The translations under genes were made by a program, and so were the position numbers. From positions 1 to 64,000 of the forward strand of contig NZ_CP016177.1 of NCBI RefSeq assembly GCF_001677275.1: a stretch of 64,000 nt of DNA. The letters are read 5' to 3'. Shown here piece after piece: positions 9,033 through 22,728 of this stretch (its first letter is position 1; each line of letters begins with the position of its first letter). A model generated the notes under the pieces. It was not told the DNA's origin, ran no database searches, and saw nothing but the letters and a program-made list of their open reading frames with translations. The stretch comes from Vibrio breoganii. GTDB taxonomy: Bacteria > Pseudomonadota > Gammaproteobacteria > Enterobacterales > Vibrionaceae.

Positions 9033-10931
9033 ATGCTTTATCACGAAAAATTTGATGTCATCATCGTTGGTGGTGGTCATGCTGGTACTGAAGCTGCATT
9101 GTCTGCAGCAAGAACGGGCCAAAAGACACTTTTGTTGACCCATAATATTGATACTTTGGGGCAGATGTCTTGCAACCCAGCCATTGGCGGTATTGGTAAG
9201 GGCCATCTCGTGAAAGAGGTTGATGCTATGGGTGGATTAATGGCCAGAGCCATTGATCACGCAGGCATTCAATTTAGAACACTGAACGCTTCAAAGGGCC
9301 CAGCTGTGCGCGCTACACGTGCTCAAGCGGATCGCGCCCTGTACAAAGCGTTTGTACGATCAGAATTAGAAAACACCCCTAACCTAACGCTGTTTCAACA
9401 ATCAGTGGATGACTTGATCGTTGAAAACGATCACGTTAAGGGTGTTATCACTCAAATGGGCCTCAAATTCGAAGCCAAAGCTGTTGTGCTAACGGTTGGT
9501 ACCTTTTTAGGTGGCAAGATCCATATTGGAATGGAAAGCGCCTCAGGAGGCCGTACAGGCGATCCTTCTTCGATCGCTCTCGCGCAGCGTTTACGTGATC
9601 TTCCGTTTAGAGTTGATCGACTAAAAACAGGTACTCCACCGAGGATCGATGCTCGTAGTGTTGATTTTAGTCAACTTGAAGTGCAGCACGGAGACAATCC
9701 GACCCCTGTATTTTCGTTCATGGGTAACCGCAGCCAGCAGCCATCTCAGGTACCGTGTTACATCACGCATACCAACGAAGCCACTCATGAAGTGATTCGC
9801 AACAACCTAGATCGCAGCCCAATGTACGCAGGCGTGATCGAAGGTATCGGGCCAAGATACTGCCCATCGATTGAAGATAAAGTGATGAGATTTGCTGACA
9901 AAAATAGTCACCAAATATTCATCGAGCCAGAAGGTTTAACCACGCACGAACTCTATCCAAACGGCATCTCAACAAGTTTGCCATTTGATGTACAAGTTCA
10001 GATCGTTCGTTCAATGAAGGGCTTTGAAAATGCGCATATTGTTCGTCCTGGTTACGCTATAGAATACGATTTCTTTGACCCTAGAGACCTAAAGCACACC
10101 TATGAAACCAAGTTCATTCAAGGTTTGTTCTTAGCGGGCCAAATTAACGGTACTACAGGCTACGAAGAAGCAGCTGCACAAGGCTTGATGGCGGGTCTTA
10201 ATGCGAGTCTGTACTCTCAAGAAAAAGAAGGTTGGTCGCCTCGACGCGATCAGGCATACATGGGCGTGCTTATCGATGACTTGTCTACCATGGGCACTAA
10301 AGAACCGTACCGTATGTTTACGTCGAGAGCGGAATACCGTTTGTTGCTTCGTGAAGACAATGCCGATATTCGCCTAACCGAAAAAGCACATGAACTTGGA
10401 TTGGTTTCTGAAGAGCGTTGGGCTCGATTCAACCAGAAAATGGAAAACATGCAGCTTGAACGTCAACGTCTTGCCAGCACGTGGATCAACCCTAAGTCTG
10501 AGGGCGTAGATAATCTGAATGCTGTATTAAAAACGCCGTTGACACGAGAAGCGAGTGGCGAGGATCTTTTGCGTAGACCTGAGCTGACTTATCAACAGCT
10601 TACTGAGTTAGAAGGCTTTGGTCCTGCCCTTGAAGATCAACAGGCTTCTGAGCAAGTTGAGATCCAAGTGAAATACGAGGGCTACATTCAGCGCCAGCAA
10701 GACGAGATCGCCAAGTCGATGCGTCATGAGAACACTCAGTTGCCAACAGATATCGATTTCTCTTTGGTCTCTGGCTTGTCCAATGAAGTGGTAGCAAAAC
10801 TGACGGATACCAGACCAGAAACGATAGGCATCGCTTCTCGAATCTCAGGAATCACACCAGCAGCTATTTCTATCTTGTTGGTTTATCTAAAGAAACAGGG
10901 CCTGCTTAAGAAAGGTGAGGAAGTCGCATAA
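9033..10931 (+). CDS. mnmG: tRNA uridine-5-carboxymethylaminomethyl modification enzyme MnmG (GidA)
   Basis: FAD-dependent partner of MnmE in wobble-uridine modification. The 632-residue protein has an N-terminal FAD-binding GGGHAG motif (13-18), a [13 protein letters not shown] segment (about 47-59), a second conserved [11 protein letters not shown] region (about 155-165) and the C-terminal helical domain that binds MnmE. It is complete. The start ATG at 9033 gives the standard length, and rsmG begins immediately after its TAA. It heads mnmG-rsmG-parA-parB, reading away from oriC. Confidence 0.97.
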   Translation: MLYHEKFDVIIVGGGHAGTEAALSAARTGQKTLLLTHNIDTLGQMSCNPAIGGIGKGHLVKEVDAMGGLMARAIDHAGIQFRTLNASKGPAVRATRAQADRALYKAFVRSELENTPNLTLFQQSVDDLIVENDHVKGVITQMGLKFEAKAVVLTVGTFLGGKIHIGMESASGGRTGDPSSIALAQRLRDLPFRVDRLKTGTPPRIDARSVDFSQLEVQHGDNPTPVFSFMGNRSQQPSQVPCYITHTNEATHEVIRNNLDRSPMYAGVIEGIGPRYCPSIEDKVMRFADKNSHQIFIEPEGLTTHELYPNGISTSLPFDVQVQIVRSMKGFENAHIVRPGYAIEYDFFDPRDLKHTYETKFIQGLFLAGQINGTTGYEEAAAQGLMAGLNASLYSQEKEGWSPRRDQAYMGVLIDDLSTMGTKEPYRMFTSRAEYRLLLREDNADIRLTEKAHELGLVSEERWARFNQKMENMQLERQRLASTWINPKSEGVDNLNAVLKTPLTREASGEDLLRRPELTYQQLTELEGFGPALEDQQASEQVEIQVKYEGYIQRQQDEIAKSMRHENTQLPTDIDFSLVSGLSNEVVAKLTDTRPETIGIASRISGITPAAISILLVYLKKQGLLKKGEEVA

Positions 10932-11561
10932 ATGAGCTTACATCAACAACTTCAGCAGCTGATCGCTAAAACCGATCTGACCGTTTCTGATAAGCAACTG
11001 GATCAATTGGTGGGCTACGTCGAGCTCCTAAATAAGTGGAACAAGGCCTACAACCTAACCTCGGTTCGTAATCCTAGCGACATGCTAGTGAAGCACATTA
11101 TGGACAGCATTGTGGTATCACCGCACCTTGATGGGAAGCGGTTTATCGATGTAGGTACGGGGCCTGGATTGCCGGGTATTCCGTTGTCAATTATGAACCC
11201 TGACTGTGAATTCTTCTTGCTTGATAGCTTAGGCAAGCGTATACGTTTTATTAAACAAGTTGTACATGAGCTCAAGATTGAGAACGTGACTCCGGTTTTA
11301 AGCCGTGTAGAGGAATTCCAACCTGAGGTTAAGTTTGATGCGGTATTGAGCCGAGCATTTGCTTCTATGACCGATATGGTAAATTGGTGTCGTCACTTGC
11401 CAAAAGAAGGTACTGGCGTCTTTTACGCCCTCAAAGGACAAGCTTCACAGGAAGAGATAGAGCAACTTCCTGAATGGTGTAGCGTGATCCAGGTCAAACC
11501 TTTGATAGTGCCTGAGCTTGAAGGTGAGCGACATCTTGTAATCTTAACAGACCGAGTTTAG
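10932..11561 (+). CDS. rsmG: 16S rRNA (guanine527-N7)-methyltransferase RsmG (GidB)
   Basis: SAM-dependent enzyme that methylates G527 in the 530 loop of 16S rRNA; loss gives low-level streptomycin resistance in many bacteria. The 209-residue Rossmann-fold protein carries the SAM motif [10 protein letters not shown] (73-82) and the [11 protein letters not shown] segment (about 97-107). Its ATG follows the mnmG stop with no gap, so translation is probably coupled. Confidence 0.96.
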   Translation: MSLHQQLQQLIAKTDLTVSDKQLDQLVGYVELLNKWNKAYNLTSVRNPSDMLVKHIMDSIVVSPHLDGKRFIDVGTGPGLPGIPLSIMNPDCEFFLLDSLGKRIRFIKQVVHELKIENVTPVLSRVEEFQPEVKFDAVLSRAFASMTDMVNWCRHLPKEGTGVFYALKGQASQEEIEQLPEWCSVIQVKPLIVPELEGERHLVILTDRV

Positions 11562-11575
11562 GGAAGAGAGCCAAC

Positions 11576-12349
11576 GTGGGAAGAATTATATCAATTGCCA
11601 ATCAGAAAGGTGGCGTAGGTAAAACAACGACCTGCGTGAATCTAGCTGCTTCTATGGCCGCGACCAAGCGCAGTGTTTTGGTTATCGATCTCGATCCACA
11701 GGGCAACGCGACGATGGCGAGTGGTGTCGACAAATATCAAGTTGAAACCACCGCTTATGATCTGTTGGTTGAAGAAACCCCTTTCGCAGAGGTAGTGACT
11801 CGTTCAACGACGGGTGGCTATGACCTCATTGCGGCGAACGGTGATGTAACCGCCGCAGAGATTAAATTAATGGAAGTGTTTGCTCGTGAAGTAAGGCTAA
11901 AGAATGCTTTATCGGGTGTGCGCGATCAGTATGATTTTATATTCATCGACTGCCCTCCTTCGCTCAACCTTCTGACGATTAACGCTATGGCCGCTTCAGA
12001 TTCGGTTTTGGTTCCAATGCAATGTGAATACTTTGCTTTGGAAGGACTGACGGCGCTAATGGATACCATCAGCAAGCTAGCGGCAGTGGTTAACGAGAAT
12101 TTGAAGATCGAAGGTCTATTACGTACCATGTTTGATCCACGAAACCGTTTATCAAACGAGGTTTCGGATCAGCTGAAGCAGCACTTTGGCACCAAAGTGT
12201 ACCGTACTGTCATTCCAAGAAACGTACGCTTAGCTGAGGCTCCAAGTCATGGTAAACCAGCAATGTATTACGATAAGCAGTCTGCAGGCGCTAAAGCCTA
12301 CCTTGCGTTAGCGGGTGAGATGCTTCGTCGTGAAGAAGTTGCTGTATAA
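11576..12349 (+). CDS. parA: Chromosome partitioning ATPase ParA
   Basis: Deviant Walker A ATPase of the ParA/Soj family; on Vibrio chromosome 1, ParA with ParB/parS pulls the origin region to the cell pole. The 257-residue protein has the deviant Walker A KGGVGKTT (11-18), Walker A' region DLDPQGNAT (about 39-47) and Walker B FIDCPPS (about 123-129). There is no N-terminal helix-turn-helix extension, so it is the chromosomal type Ib-like short form. The start is GTG at 11576, where the typical GRIISIANQ N-terminus begins. Confidence 0.96.
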   Translation: MGRIISIANQKGGVGKTTTCVNLAASMAATKRSVLVIDLDPQGNATMASGVDKYQVETTAYDLLVEETPFAEVVTRSTTGGYDLIAANGDVTAAEIKLMEVFAREVRLKNALSGVRDQYDFIFIDCPPSLNLLTINAMAASDSVLVPMQCEYFALEGLTALMDTISKLAAVVNENLKIEGLLRTMFDPRNRLSNEVSDQLKQHFGTKVYRTVIPRNVRLAEAPSHGKPAMYYDKQSAGAKAYLALAGEMLRREEVAV

Positions 12350-12374
12350 AAAATATTTCTAAGGAAAAATGTCA

Positions 12375-13271
12375 ATGTCCAAGCGTGGCTTAGGTAAAGG
12401 ATTAGATGCACTGTTATCTACCAGTGCAATGGCAAGGGAAAAAAACACGCCATCGGCAGCGCAACAATCGGTTTCTCACTCTGACAGCGGTGATATGCAA
12501 GATATCGCTGTTGAGCGTTTGCAGCCAGGTGTCTATCAGCCAAGAACAGAGATGGATGAGGAAGCTCTTGCAGAGCTAAGCGCCTCTATTCGCTCTCAAG
12601 GCATTATTCAGCCTATTGTTGTCCGCCAAGTAGACACTGACAAATATGAAATTATCGCGGGTGAGCGACGCTGGCGTGCTGCTAAGCTTGCTGGATTGAC
12701 CCAAGTGCCTTGTGTGGTCAAGCGAGTGCAAGATAAGGCTGCCATCGCTATGGCCCTTATCGAAAACATCCAGCGTGAAAACCTCAATGCGGTTGAAGAA
12801 GCCCATGCTTTGGAAAGCCTGCGTACGAAATTTGAACTTTCACACCAACAAATTGCCGACGTCATCGGTAAATCTAGAGCCGCAGTAAGTAACCTATTAC
12901 GTCTTAATCAGCTAGAAAGTGAAGTAAAGAGTCTGGTTTCAAATGGCCAACTCGATATGGGGCATGCTAGAGCGCTACTAGCGGTTGATGGTGAGCAACA
13001 AGTTGAACTGGCACAGCATGCAGTAAAAAAGCAACTTACGGTTCGCCAAACAGAGCAATTAGTAAAAAAAGCGCTTCAGCCACCGGTTAATATTGACGGA
13101 AAAAGCATCGATCAGGACGCTATTTTGTTGTCAGAAAAATTGTCACAAAAATTAGGAAACGACGTTTCTTTGATCCGGGGCAAAAATGGCAAGGCTAAAT
13201 TGACCATTAGTATTGATGCACCTCACAAATTAGAGCAGTTAATCGCCAAGCTAGAGCGCATCGTGGGATAA
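12375..13271 (+). CDS. parB: Chromosome partitioning protein ParB
   Basis: ParB/Spo0J CTP-dependent clamp that loads at parS and works with ParA. The 298-residue protein starts MSKRGLGKGLDALL, as in relatives. It has the arginine-rich CTP-binding GERRWRAA (96-103), the ENIQRENLN box (130-138), a central helix-turn-helix (about 156-177) and a C-terminal dimerisation domain. ATG 12375 lies nine bases after AAGGA; the in-frame ATG at 12369 is only three away and is the less likely start. No parS sequence was recognised in the window. Confidence 0.95.
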   Translation: MSKRGLGKGLDALLSTSAMAREKNTPSAAQQSVSHSDSGDMQDIAVERLQPGVYQPRTEMDEEALAELSASIRSQGIIQPIVVRQVDTDKYEIIAGERRWRAAKLAGLTQVPCVVKRVQDKAAIAMALIENIQRENLNAVEEAHALESLRTKFELSHQQIADVIGKSRAAVSNLLRLNQLESEVKSLVSNGQLDMGHARALLAVDGEQQVELAQHAVKKQLTVRQTEQLVKKALQPPVNIDGKSIDQDAILLSEKLSQKLGNDVSLIRGKNGKAKLTISIDAPHKLEQLIAKLERIVG

Positions 13272-13312
13272 TTGATCCTGTTCAATATCCGTGCAATTAG
13301 GTTCACAATTAC

Positions 13313-13342
13313 TTGTCTTTTTCCTGAATTTTTGCGCATAAT
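13313..13342 (+). promoter_or_regulatory. Candidate promoter of the ATP synthase operon
   Basis: TTGTCT (13313-13318), 18-bp spacer, CATAAT (13337-13342), about 80 bp before atpI. It is the best -35/-10 pair seen in the parB-atpI gap. A TTGACA at 13384 lacks a good -10. Confidence 0.4.
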
Positions 13343-13420
13343 GCGTGACGTTGAATACAAAATTCGAAATTTTCGCTTGATTTTGACAAAAGCGGGAATT
13401 GTTTTTCGAGGAAAGAATAC

Positions 13421-14625
<1,205 letters not shown>

Positions 14626-14668
14626 TTTTATAAACGTAAACTCTAAAATTAATATTGGAGAATTTTAA

Positions 14669-14926
<258 letters not shown>

Positions 14927-14985
14927 TTGACGTTTCTAAGCAAGCAAATAGTTTGTTGTTGAATAACTAAAAAGGGGTAGCTGTT

Positions 14986-15456
14986 GTGGAAATGAACGCA
15001 ACTATGCTAGGTCAAGCGATATCGTTTGCAATGTTTGTATGGTTCTGCATGAAGTATGTATGGCCACCAATCATTGAAGCGATTGAAGAACGTCAGAAAA
15101 AAATTGCTGACGGTCTCTCTGCCGCTGAACGTGCAGAGAAAAATTTGAACCTAGCACAAGCCAACGCTTCTGAGCAATTGAAGGAAGCGAAGCGCACAGC
15201 AACTGAGATCATTGACGCTGCGAACAAACGTAAAGCTCAAATTATTGACGAAGCTCGTGAAGATGCTCAGGCAGAACGCCAGAAAATCTTGACGCAAGCT
15301 GAAGCAGAAGTTGAAGCAGACCGTAGCCGCGCGCGCGATGAACTGCGCAAACAAGTTGCTACTCTGGCTATTGCTGGTGCCGAGAAAATCTTGGAGCGCA
15401 CAATCGATAAAGATGCGCAAAAAGATATTCTTGAAAACATTACTGCAAAACTTTAA
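14986..15456 (+). CDS. atpF: ATP synthase Fo subunit b
   Basis: Peripheral-stalk subunit: one N-terminal membrane helix (about 5-25), then a long charged, alanine-rich helix that dimerises and reaches F1. The 156 residues match E. coli b in length. The start is GTG 14986, because V-E-M-N-A-T aligns with the family N-terminus M-N-L-N-A-T; ATG 14992 is the alternative. AGGGG precedes it. Confidence 0.95.
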   Translation: MEMNATMLGQAISFAMFVWFCMKYVWPPIIEAIEERQKKIADGLSAAERAEKNLNLAQANASEQLKEAKRTATEIIDAANKRKAQIIDEAREDAQAERQKILTQAEAEVEADRSRARDELRKQVATLAIAGAEKILERTIDKDAQKDILENITAKL

Positions 15457-15470
15457 CAGAAGGGGCGCTT

Positions 15471-16004
15471 ATGTCTGATTTGGTAACAATCGCACGCCCC
15501 TATGCTAAAGCAGCATTCGAATTTGCGGTGGAAAAAGACGCGTTAGACCAATGGGGTCAAATGTTGGCTTTTGCCGCTGAAGTGACAAAGCACCATGAAA
15601 TTTCAGACTTATTAGATGGCTCATTAACAGCCAATAAACTGACTGAACTTTTCGTAGCGATTTGTGGCGAACAACTTGATGAACATGGCCAAAACCTGAT
15701 TAAGGTAATGGCAGGTAACGGTCGATTAAAGGCTCTACCTGATGTTCTTGCTGAGTTCTTGGCTCTTCGAAGAGAGCACGACAAGTTTATCGAAGTAGAA
15801 GTGATTTCTGCTTCAGAGCTGTCGAAACAACAGCAAGACGACATGATAAGCAAGTTAGAGCAACGCTTTGACCGCAAAGTGAAGCTGAATTGCAGTATAG
15901 ATGAGACCCTACTTGGTGGGGTTATTATTCGAGCCGGAGACCTAGTCATTGATAACTCAGCGCGAGGTCGTTTGAACCGCCTGAGCGATGCATTGCAGTC
16001 TTAA
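15471..16004 (+). CDS. atpH: ATP synthase F1 subunit delta
   Basis: Subunit joining the b-dimer stalk to the top of the alpha3beta3 head. It has 177 residues, as in E. coli, with the N-terminal helical domain ([12 protein letters not shown], about 8-19) and the conserved C-terminal [16 protein letters not shown] region (about 148-163). It sits 14 bp after atpF and 13 bp before atpA. Confidence 0.96.
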   Translation: MSDLVTIARPYAKAAFEFAVEKDALDQWGQMLAFAAEVTKHHEISDLLDGSLTANKLTELFVAICGEQLDEHGQNLIKVMAGNGRLKALPDVLAEFLALRREHDKFIEVEVISASELSKQQQDDMISKLEQRFDRKVKLNCSIDETLLGGVIIRAGDLVIDNSARGRLNRLSDALQS

Positions 16005-16017
16005 TGGGGATTGGAGC

Positions 16018-17559
16018 ATGCAACTTAATTCCACGGAAATTAGCGATCTAATTAAACAACGTATCGAATCTTTCGAAGTTGTTAATGAAGCTCGCAACGA
16101 AGGTACTATCGTTTCGGTAAGCGATGGCATCATTCGTATCCACGGCCTTGCAGAAGTTATGCAAGGTGAAATGATTGAATTACCGGGTGGCCGTTACGCG
16201 CTAGCACTTAACCTCGAGCGTGACTCGGTTGGTGCGGTAGTAATGGGCCCATTTGCTGACCTACAGGAAGGCATGAAAGTAACAGGTACTGGTCGTATCC
16301 TTGAAGTACCAGTAGGCCCAGAACTACTAGGTCGTGTTGTAAACACGCTTGGTGAGCCTATTGATGGTAAAGGTCCGATCGATGCGAAACTAACTTCTCC
16401 TGTAGAAGTAATCGCACCGGGCGTTATCGACCGTAAGTCGGTAGACCAACCTGTACAAACTGGTTATAAGTCAGTTGACTCAATGATCCCTATCGGTCGT
16501 GGTCAGCGTGAACTTATCATCGGTGACCGTCAGACTGGTAAAACAGCGATGGCAATCGATGCCATCATTAACCAGAAAGATTCTGGTATTTTCTCCATTT
16601 ATGTAGCAATCGGTCAGAAAGCTTCAACTATCGCGAACGTTGTTCGTAAGCTTGAAGAATCTGGTGCACTAGCAAACACTATTGTTGTAGTTGCTTCTGC
16701 GTCTGAGTCTGCTGCACTGCAATACCTAGCGCCTTACGCTGGTTGTGCAATGGGTGAATACTTCCGCGATCGCGGCGAAGACGCTCTAATCATCTACGAT
16801 GATTTGTCTAAGCAAGCGGTAGCGTACCGTCAAATCTCTCTACTACTGAAACGTCCACCGGGTCGTGAAGCATTCCCTGGTGACGTATTCTACCTTCACT
16901 CTCGTCTACTAGAGCGTGCTGCTCGCGTAAACGAAGAGTATGTAGAGCGTTTCACCAAGGGTGAAGTAAAAGGTAAGACTGGTTCTTTGACTGCTCTTCC
17001 TATTATCGAAACCCAAGCTGGTGACGTATCAGCATTCGTTCCTACAAACGTAATCTCGATTACTGATGGCCAGATCTTCCTTCAAACTGAACTATTCAAC
17101 GCAGGCGTACGTCCAGCTGTTGACCCAGGTATCTCGGTATCTCGTGTAGGTGGTTCAGCGCAGACTAAGATCATCAAGAAACTGTCTGGTGGTATTCGTA
17201 CCGCATTGGCTCAATACCGCGAACTAGCTGCATTTGCTCAGTTCTCTTCAGACCTTGATGAAACGACTAAGAAGCAACTTGATCACGGTGCAAAAGTGAC
17301 AGAACTGATGAAACAGAAGCAATACGCTCCTATGTCAGTTTTCGACCAAGCACTAGTTATCTTTTCTGCTGAGCGTGGCTTCCTAAACGATGTAGAACTT
17401 AACAAAGTTCTAGATTTTGAAGCTGCTCTACTGTCGTATGCTCATGGTCAGTACGCTGATCTAGCGGAAGAGATCAACCAAACGGGTGCTTACAGTGACG
17501 AGATTGAAGCTCAGCTTCAGAAGATCGTAACTGACTTTAAAGCAACCCAAACCTGGTAA
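16018..17559 (+). CDS. atpA: ATP synthase F1 subunit alpha
   Basis: Non-catalytic nucleotide-binding subunit of the F1 hexamer. Starting at ATG 16018 (after GGAG) gives 513 residues and the N-terminus [12 protein letters not shown], the same length and start as E. coli; the open frame extends 30 bases further upstream into atpH but that part is not needed. P-loop GDRQTGKTA is at about 169-177, with the alpha/beta signature ([14 protein letters not shown]) near 365-378. Confidence 0.98.
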   Translation: MQLNSTEISDLIKQRIESFEVVNEARNEGTIVSVSDGIIRIHGLAEVMQGEMIELPGGRYALALNLERDSVGAVVMGPFADLQEGMKVTGTGRILEVPVGPELLGRVVNTLGEPIDGKGPIDAKLTSPVEVIAPGVIDRKSVDQPVQTGYKSVDSMIPIGRGQRELIIGDRQTGKTAMAIDAIINQKDSGIFSIYVAIGQKASTIANVVRKLEESGALANTIVVVASASESAALQYLAPYAGCAMGEYFRDRGEDALIIYDDLSKQAVAYRQISLLLKRPPGREAFPGDVFYLHSRLLERAARVNEEYVERFTKGEVKGKTGSLTALPIIETQAGDVSAFVPTNVISITDGQIFLQTELFNAGVRPAVDPGISVSRVGGSAQTKIIKKLSGGIRTALAQYRELAAFAQFSSDLDETTKKQLDHGAKVTELMKQKQYAPMSVFDQALVIFSAERGFLNDVELNKVLDFEAALLSYAHGQYADLAEEINQTGAYSDEIEAQLQKIVTDFKATQTW

Positions 17560-17603
17560 TTGGTTGGTGACTTGAAAGAGTCACCTACTAACGGAGAGTA
17601 ACG

Positions 17604-18470
17604 ATGGCCGGCGCAAAAGAAATACGTAATAAAATCGGTAGTGTTAAGAGCACACAGAAGATTACGAAAGCTATGCAAATGGTGGCCGCTTCAAAAATGC
17701 GTCGCTCGCAAGATGCGATGGGAGCGTCCCGACCATATGCAGAAACAATGCGTAAGGTGATCGGTCATTTGGCTAGCGGTAGCCTAGAGTACAAACATCC
17801 GTACCTAGAGGAACGCGAAGCCAAGCGTGTTGGTTACATCATAGTTTCTACCGACCGTGGTTTGTGTGGCGGCTTGAACATTAACTTGTTCAAAAGAGCT
17901 GTTATAGATATGCAAACCTGGAAGGAAAGTGGTGCTGACGTTGACGTTGCCGTTATCGGCACGAAAGCAACAGCATTCTTTAACAACAGTGGCGCTCAAG
18001 TGTCTGCTCAAGTTTCTGGTCTAGGCGATGAGCCAAGCCTTGAAGACTTGATCGGTTCTGTAGGCGTAATGTTGAAGAAATATGATGAAGGTGAGTTGGA
18101 TCGCCTTTTCATAGTGTTCAACAAGTTTGTAAACACTATGGTTCAAGAACCAACGATCGATCAATTACTGCCTTTACCTAAATCAGACAGCGAAGAGATG
18201 CAACGCGAGCATCAGTGGGACTACATTTACGAGCCAGAGCCAAAACCTCTGCTTGATGCACTTCTGATTCGTTATATCGAATCAAGCGTGTACCAAGGCG
18301 TGGTTGAGAACCTAGCTTGTGAACAGGCCGCTCGAATGATGGCGATGCAAGCAGCAACGGATAACGCAACTAACCTGATTGAAGATCTAGAGCTTGTTTA
18401 TAACAAAGCTCGTCAGGCTGCGATTACCCAAGAGCTATCAGAAATTTGTTCTGGTGCCGCTGCGGTTTAG
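17604..18470 (+). CDS. atpG: ATP synthase F1 subunit gamma
   Basis: Central rotary shaft linking the c-ring to catalysis. The 288 residues begin with the coiled-coil [21 protein letters not shown] (family-typical) and include [11 protein letters not shown] (about 82-92). The C-terminal helix contains [13 protein letters not shown] and ends near the C-terminus, as expected. ATG follows ACGGAGAGTA. Confidence 0.97.
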   Translation: MAGAKEIRNKIGSVKSTQKITKAMQMVAASKMRRSQDAMGASRPYAETMRKVIGHLASGSLEYKHPYLEEREAKRVGYIIVSTDRGLCGGLNINLFKRAVIDMQTWKESGADVDVAVIGTKATAFFNNSGAQVSAQVSGLGDEPSLEDLIGSVGVMLKKYDEGELDRLFIVFNKFVNTMVQEPTIDQLLPLPKSDSEEMQREHQWDYIYEPEPKPLLDALLIRYIESSVYQGVVENLACEQAARMMAMQAATDNATNLIEDLELVYNKARQAAITQELSEICSGAAAV

Positions 18471-18489
18471 TTTTAGGACAACGAATTAG

Positions 18490-19908
<1,419 letters not shown>

Positions 19909-19926
19909 GTCTGATTAGGAGGCAAT

Positions 19927-20349
19927 ATGGCAGCAATAACCTTTCACCTAGACGTGGTAAGCGCAGAGAAAAAACTCTTTTCTGGGCGCGTTGAAACGTT
20001 CCAGGTGTCCGGTAGCGAAGGTGAGCTTGGTATTTTCCATGGCCACACCCCGCTGTTGACCGCTATTACTCCTGGTATGGTTCGCATCGTTAAGCAACAC
20101 GGCCACGAAGAGTTCATTTATGTCTCTGGTGGTATCGTTGAAGTTCAGCCTGGTACAGCTACTGTACTGGCTGATACGGCAATCCGTGGTGAAGATATCG
20201 ATGCTTCCAAAGCAGAAGAAGCCAAACGCAAAGCTGAGGAGACTATTCATAATCAGCACGGCGATATGGACTTTGCTCAGGCAGCCAGTGAATTGGCTAA
20301 AGCGATTGCTCAAGTCCGAGTTGCAGAACTTACGAGAAAGCGTCGCTAA
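19927..20349 (+). CDS. atpC: ATP synthase F1 subunit epsilon
   Basis: Regulatory subunit of the rotor that can inhibit ATP hydrolysis. The 140 residues comprise the N-terminal beta barrel (about 1-85, with [18 protein letters not shown]) and a two-helix C-terminal domain (about 90-138). Last gene of the operon; a strong terminator follows. Confidence 0.97.
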   Translation: MAAITFHLDVVSAEKKLFSGRVETFQVSGSEGELGIFHGHTPLLTAITPGMVRIVKQHGHEEFIYVSGGIVEVQPGTATVLADTAIRGEDIDASKAEEAKRKAEETIHNQHGDMDFAQAASELAKAIAQVRVAELTRKRR

Positions 20350-20373
20350 TAACATTAGCCATAGCGTAACGAC

Positions 20374-20400
20374 AAAGGTGACCTTAGGGTCACCTTTTTG
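20374..20400 (+). terminator. Rho-independent terminator of the atp operon
   Basis: Ten-bp stem AAAGGTGACC (20374-20383) / GGTCACCTTT (20388-20397), loop TTAG, then a T run. Confidence 0.92.
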
Positions 20401-20422
20401 TTTGGGTGCTTAAATGGGTTAA

Positions 20423-20491
20423 TATATAGCTCAGTGACTTCTGGATGTTGCGCGAAACGCGCGTGTCATCCTGAGGTCACTGAGCTATATA
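20423..20491. repeat. 69-nt imperfect palindrome with perfect 16-bp outer arms
   Basis: TATATAGCTCAGTGAC (20423-20438) is exactly complementary to GTCACTGAGCTATATA (20476-20491). Inside, GGATG pairs with CATCC and a GC-rich tip (TGCGCG/CGCGCG around AAA) closes the structure. There is no T run, it lies after the atpC terminator, and it ends 50 bp before glmU. It may be a REP/MITE-like element, a protein-binding site or a leader hairpin of glmU; no flanking target duplication is seen. Confidence 0.8.
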
Positions 20492-20541
20492 ATAATGAGT
20501 TAAACCAATAAAAATTAACGATCAGTTTCAAGGAATAAGTG

Positions 20542-21906
20542 ATGAACAATTTCAGTGCCGTCATTCTGGCTGCGGGTAAAGGTACTCGCATGTACTCAAA
20601 GAAGCCAAAAGTGCTGCATACACTGGCAGGTAAGCCAATGGCTAAGCATGTTATCGATACCTGTGTGGGTTTAGGCGCAAACAACATTCATTTGGTGTTT
20701 GGCCACGGCAGTGACCAGATGAAAGCAACTCTTGCGAACGAACCGGTAAATTGGGTTGAGCAAAAAGAGCAATTGGGTACAGGACACGCTGTTGATCAAG
20801 CATCACCACACTTTTCTGATGATGAAAAAGTCATGGTGTTGTACGGCGACGTACCACTTATCACTAGTGAAACTGTAGAAGCACTGCTTGATGGACAACC
20901 AGAAGGCGGTGTTGGTCTGTTAACTGTAGTTTTAGATAATCCTATGGGCTACGGTCGTATCGTCCGTGAGAATGGCTCTGTGGTTGCTATCGTTGAACAA
21001 AAAGACGCAACTGAAGAGCAGAAAGCCATTTGTGAGATTAACACCGGCGTTCTAGTCGCTGATGGCAAGGACCTGAAGCGTTGGTTGTCGAACCTAAGCA
21101 ATGACAATGCTCAGGGCGAATACTACCTGACGGACATCATTGCTGCTGCGCACAATGACGGTAAGCAGATTCAAGCGGTTCACCCTGCAAGTGCCATTGA
21201 AGTTGAGGGCGTGAATGATCGCCGCCAGCTAGCTCGTCTTGAGCGTGCATTCCAACAGATGCAAGCGGACAAACTGCTAGAGCAAGGCGTTATGCTTCGT
21301 GATCCTAGTCGCTTTGACCTACGTGGTACCCTGCAGTGCGGTATGGATGTAGAGATCGATGCCAATGTTATTATCGAAGGCAGTGTGACTATTGGTGACA
21401 ATGTTGTGATCGGTGCAGGTTGTGTGCTGAAGGACTGTGAAATCGACGATAACACCCTAATTCGCCCTTACTCTGTCATTGAAGGCGCAACAGTAGGTGA
21501 AGAGTGTACCGTTGGTCCATTTACACGTCTGCGCCCAGGCGCTGAGATGCGCAATGACTCGCATGTAGGCAACTTCGTAGAAGTAAAAAATGCGCGCCTT
21601 GGTGAAGGCTCAAAGGCGAACCACCTGACGTACTTGGGTGATGCAGAGATTGGTCAGCGCACCAACATTGGCGCAGGTACCATTACCTGTAACTACGATG
21701 GCGCAAATAAGTTTAAAACCATTATTGGCGATGACGTGTTTGTTGGCTCTGACAGTCAATTGATTGCGCCAGTGGCAATTGCTAACGGTGCAACCGTGGG
21801 CGCAGGCTCAACGGTAACCAAAGATGTTGGCGAGAATGAGCTTATTATCTCTCGTGCTAAAGAGCGTCGCATTGCTAACTGGCAACGTCCAACTAAGAAG
21901 AAATAA
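20542..21906 (+). CDS. glmU: Bifunctional GlmU: glucosamine-1-phosphate acetyltransferase / UDP-GlcNAc pyrophosphorylase
   Basis: Makes UDP-GlcNAc, the precursor of peptidoglycan and lipid A, in two steps. The 454-residue protein has the N-terminal uridylyltransferase domain with LAAGKGTRM (9-17) and a C-terminal left-handed beta-helix of hexapeptide repeats (from about 250) that acetylates and ends in a short tail. ATG 20542 lies seven bases after AAGGA; the GTG three bases earlier is in frame but too close. It is downstream of the atp operon as in other gammaproteobacteria, but glmS does not follow here. Confidence 0.96.
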   Translation: MNNFSAVILAAGKGTRMYSKKPKVLHTLAGKPMAKHVIDTCVGLGANNIHLVFGHGSDQMKATLANEPVNWVEQKEQLGTGHAVDQASPHFSDDEKVMVLYGDVPLITSETVEALLDGQPEGGVGLLTVVLDNPMGYGRIVRENGSVVAIVEQKDATEEQKAICEINTGVLVADGKDLKRWLSNLSNDNAQGEYYLTDIIAAAHNDGKQIQAVHPASAIEVEGVNDRRQLARLERAFQQMQADKLLEQGVMLRDPSRFDLRGTLQCGMDVEIDANVIIEGSVTIGDNVVIGAGCVLKDCEIDDNTLIRPYSVIEGATVGEECTVGPFTRLRPGAEMRNDSHVGNFVEVKNARLGEGSKANHLTYLGDAEIGQRTNIGAGTITCNYDGANKFKTIIGDDVFVGSDSQLIAPVAIANGATVGAGSTVTKDVGENELIISRAKERRIANWQRPTKKK

Positions 21907-21935
21907 CCCGTTTATTCTTTTTTACCGGATAAAGA

Positions 21936-21960
21936 AAACCCCGCTTATGGCGGGGTTTAT
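21936..21960. terminator. Bidirectional terminator between glmU and the convergent permease gene
   Basis: AAACCCCGC (21936-21944) / GCGGGGTTT (21950-21958), loop TTATG. A and T on both flanks let it serve both strands. Confidence 0.85.
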
Positions 21961-21984
21961 TGTTTCTAGAGCAGCTGGTGGCTT

Positions 21985-22728
21985 TTAGTGGCTAGGGATA
22001 GCGTAGCGTTTTTCTAGCCAGCGAACGCCTTGTGATACCGCCAGAATCAAGATCAAATACTCCAGCACTAGGAAGGTATAGATCTCCAAAGGTAAGTACT
22101 CATTAACCACCAGCTCATTGGCGCGCCTAGTAAGATCGCTTAAACCAATAACACTCACCAGTGATGACATCTTGAGTATGTAAACAAACTGGTTGCCTAG
22201 CGGCGGCAGAATTTGACGCAGTGCCTGAGGGAAGATAACCAGTCGCATGGTCTTCCAATAGCTAAGACCTAACGCATGAGCTGCTTCATGTTGACCACGA
22301 TGAATAGCCTGAATCCCGCCTCTAAATACCTCTGCCATAAAGGCACTTTCCGCTATCGACAACGCAATAACGCCGGCCCAATAGTGATCAAGAGAAATAT
22401 CCATCAGGGTAGGGAGGCCGTAGTAAACCCACAGCAGTAACACCAATACCGGAATAGAGCGGATTGACTCCACATACACTCGGTTAATGCCTCTCACATA
22501 AGGGTTTTTAGAGAGCACCGGCATGGCGACAAGAAAACCAATCAGCATGGCAAAAAACATACTGATTAAAGAGATGCTGATAGTGGCACTAAAACCGTCG
22601 GTCAGAAACCTGAGGTTTGTCATTCCTTGTTCGGTTGAGGGGTTAAGTACATACCAGCCCCACTCATAATCTGAACAACCTGTGAGCATCAAACAGCAGA
22701 GCAGCACAGTCAGAGTATTAAATTTCAA
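21985..22728 (-). CDS. Amino-acid ABC transporter permease with lipobox-like N-terminus
   Basis: HisM/GlnP-family inner-membrane permease, about 247 residues, with the EAA loop E-A-A-H-A-L-G-L-S-Y-W-K-T-M-R-L-V-I-F-P-Q-A and RSIPVLVLLLWVYYG. Its N-terminus is unusual: a TTG start at 22726-22728, ten bases after AAGGA, gives MKFNTLTVLLCCLMLTGC, a textbook lipoprotein signal with an LTGC lipobox, followed by a polar stretch before the first membrane helix. A GTG start at 22749 would add seven residues without removing the lipobox. It is divergent from a binding-protein gene (22820); no ATPase gene is nearby. Substrate unknown. Confidence 0.82.
   Translation of the reverse strand: MKFNTLTVLLCCLMLTGCSDYEWGWYVLNPSTEQGMTNLRFLTDGFSATISISLISMFFAMLIGFLVAMPVLSKNPYVRGINRVYVESIRSIPVLVLLLWVYYGLPTLMDISLDHYWAGVIALSIAESAFMAEVFRGGIQAIHRGQHEAAHALGLSYWKTMRLVIFPQALRQILPPLGNQFVYILKMSSLVSVIGLSDLTRRANELVVNEYLPLEIYTFLVLEYLILILAVSQGVRWLEKRYAIPSH

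Noticed and set aside
11576..13271. parS sites near parAB
   Set aside because: A scan by eye for CACGTG-centred TGTTTCACGTGAAACA-like palindromes found none; in V. cholerae they lie outside a window of this kind.
20423..20491. MITE or transposon end reading of the 69-nt palindrome
   Set aside because: Flanking bases show no target-site duplication and there is no internal sequence beyond the hairpin, so transposition is not shown.
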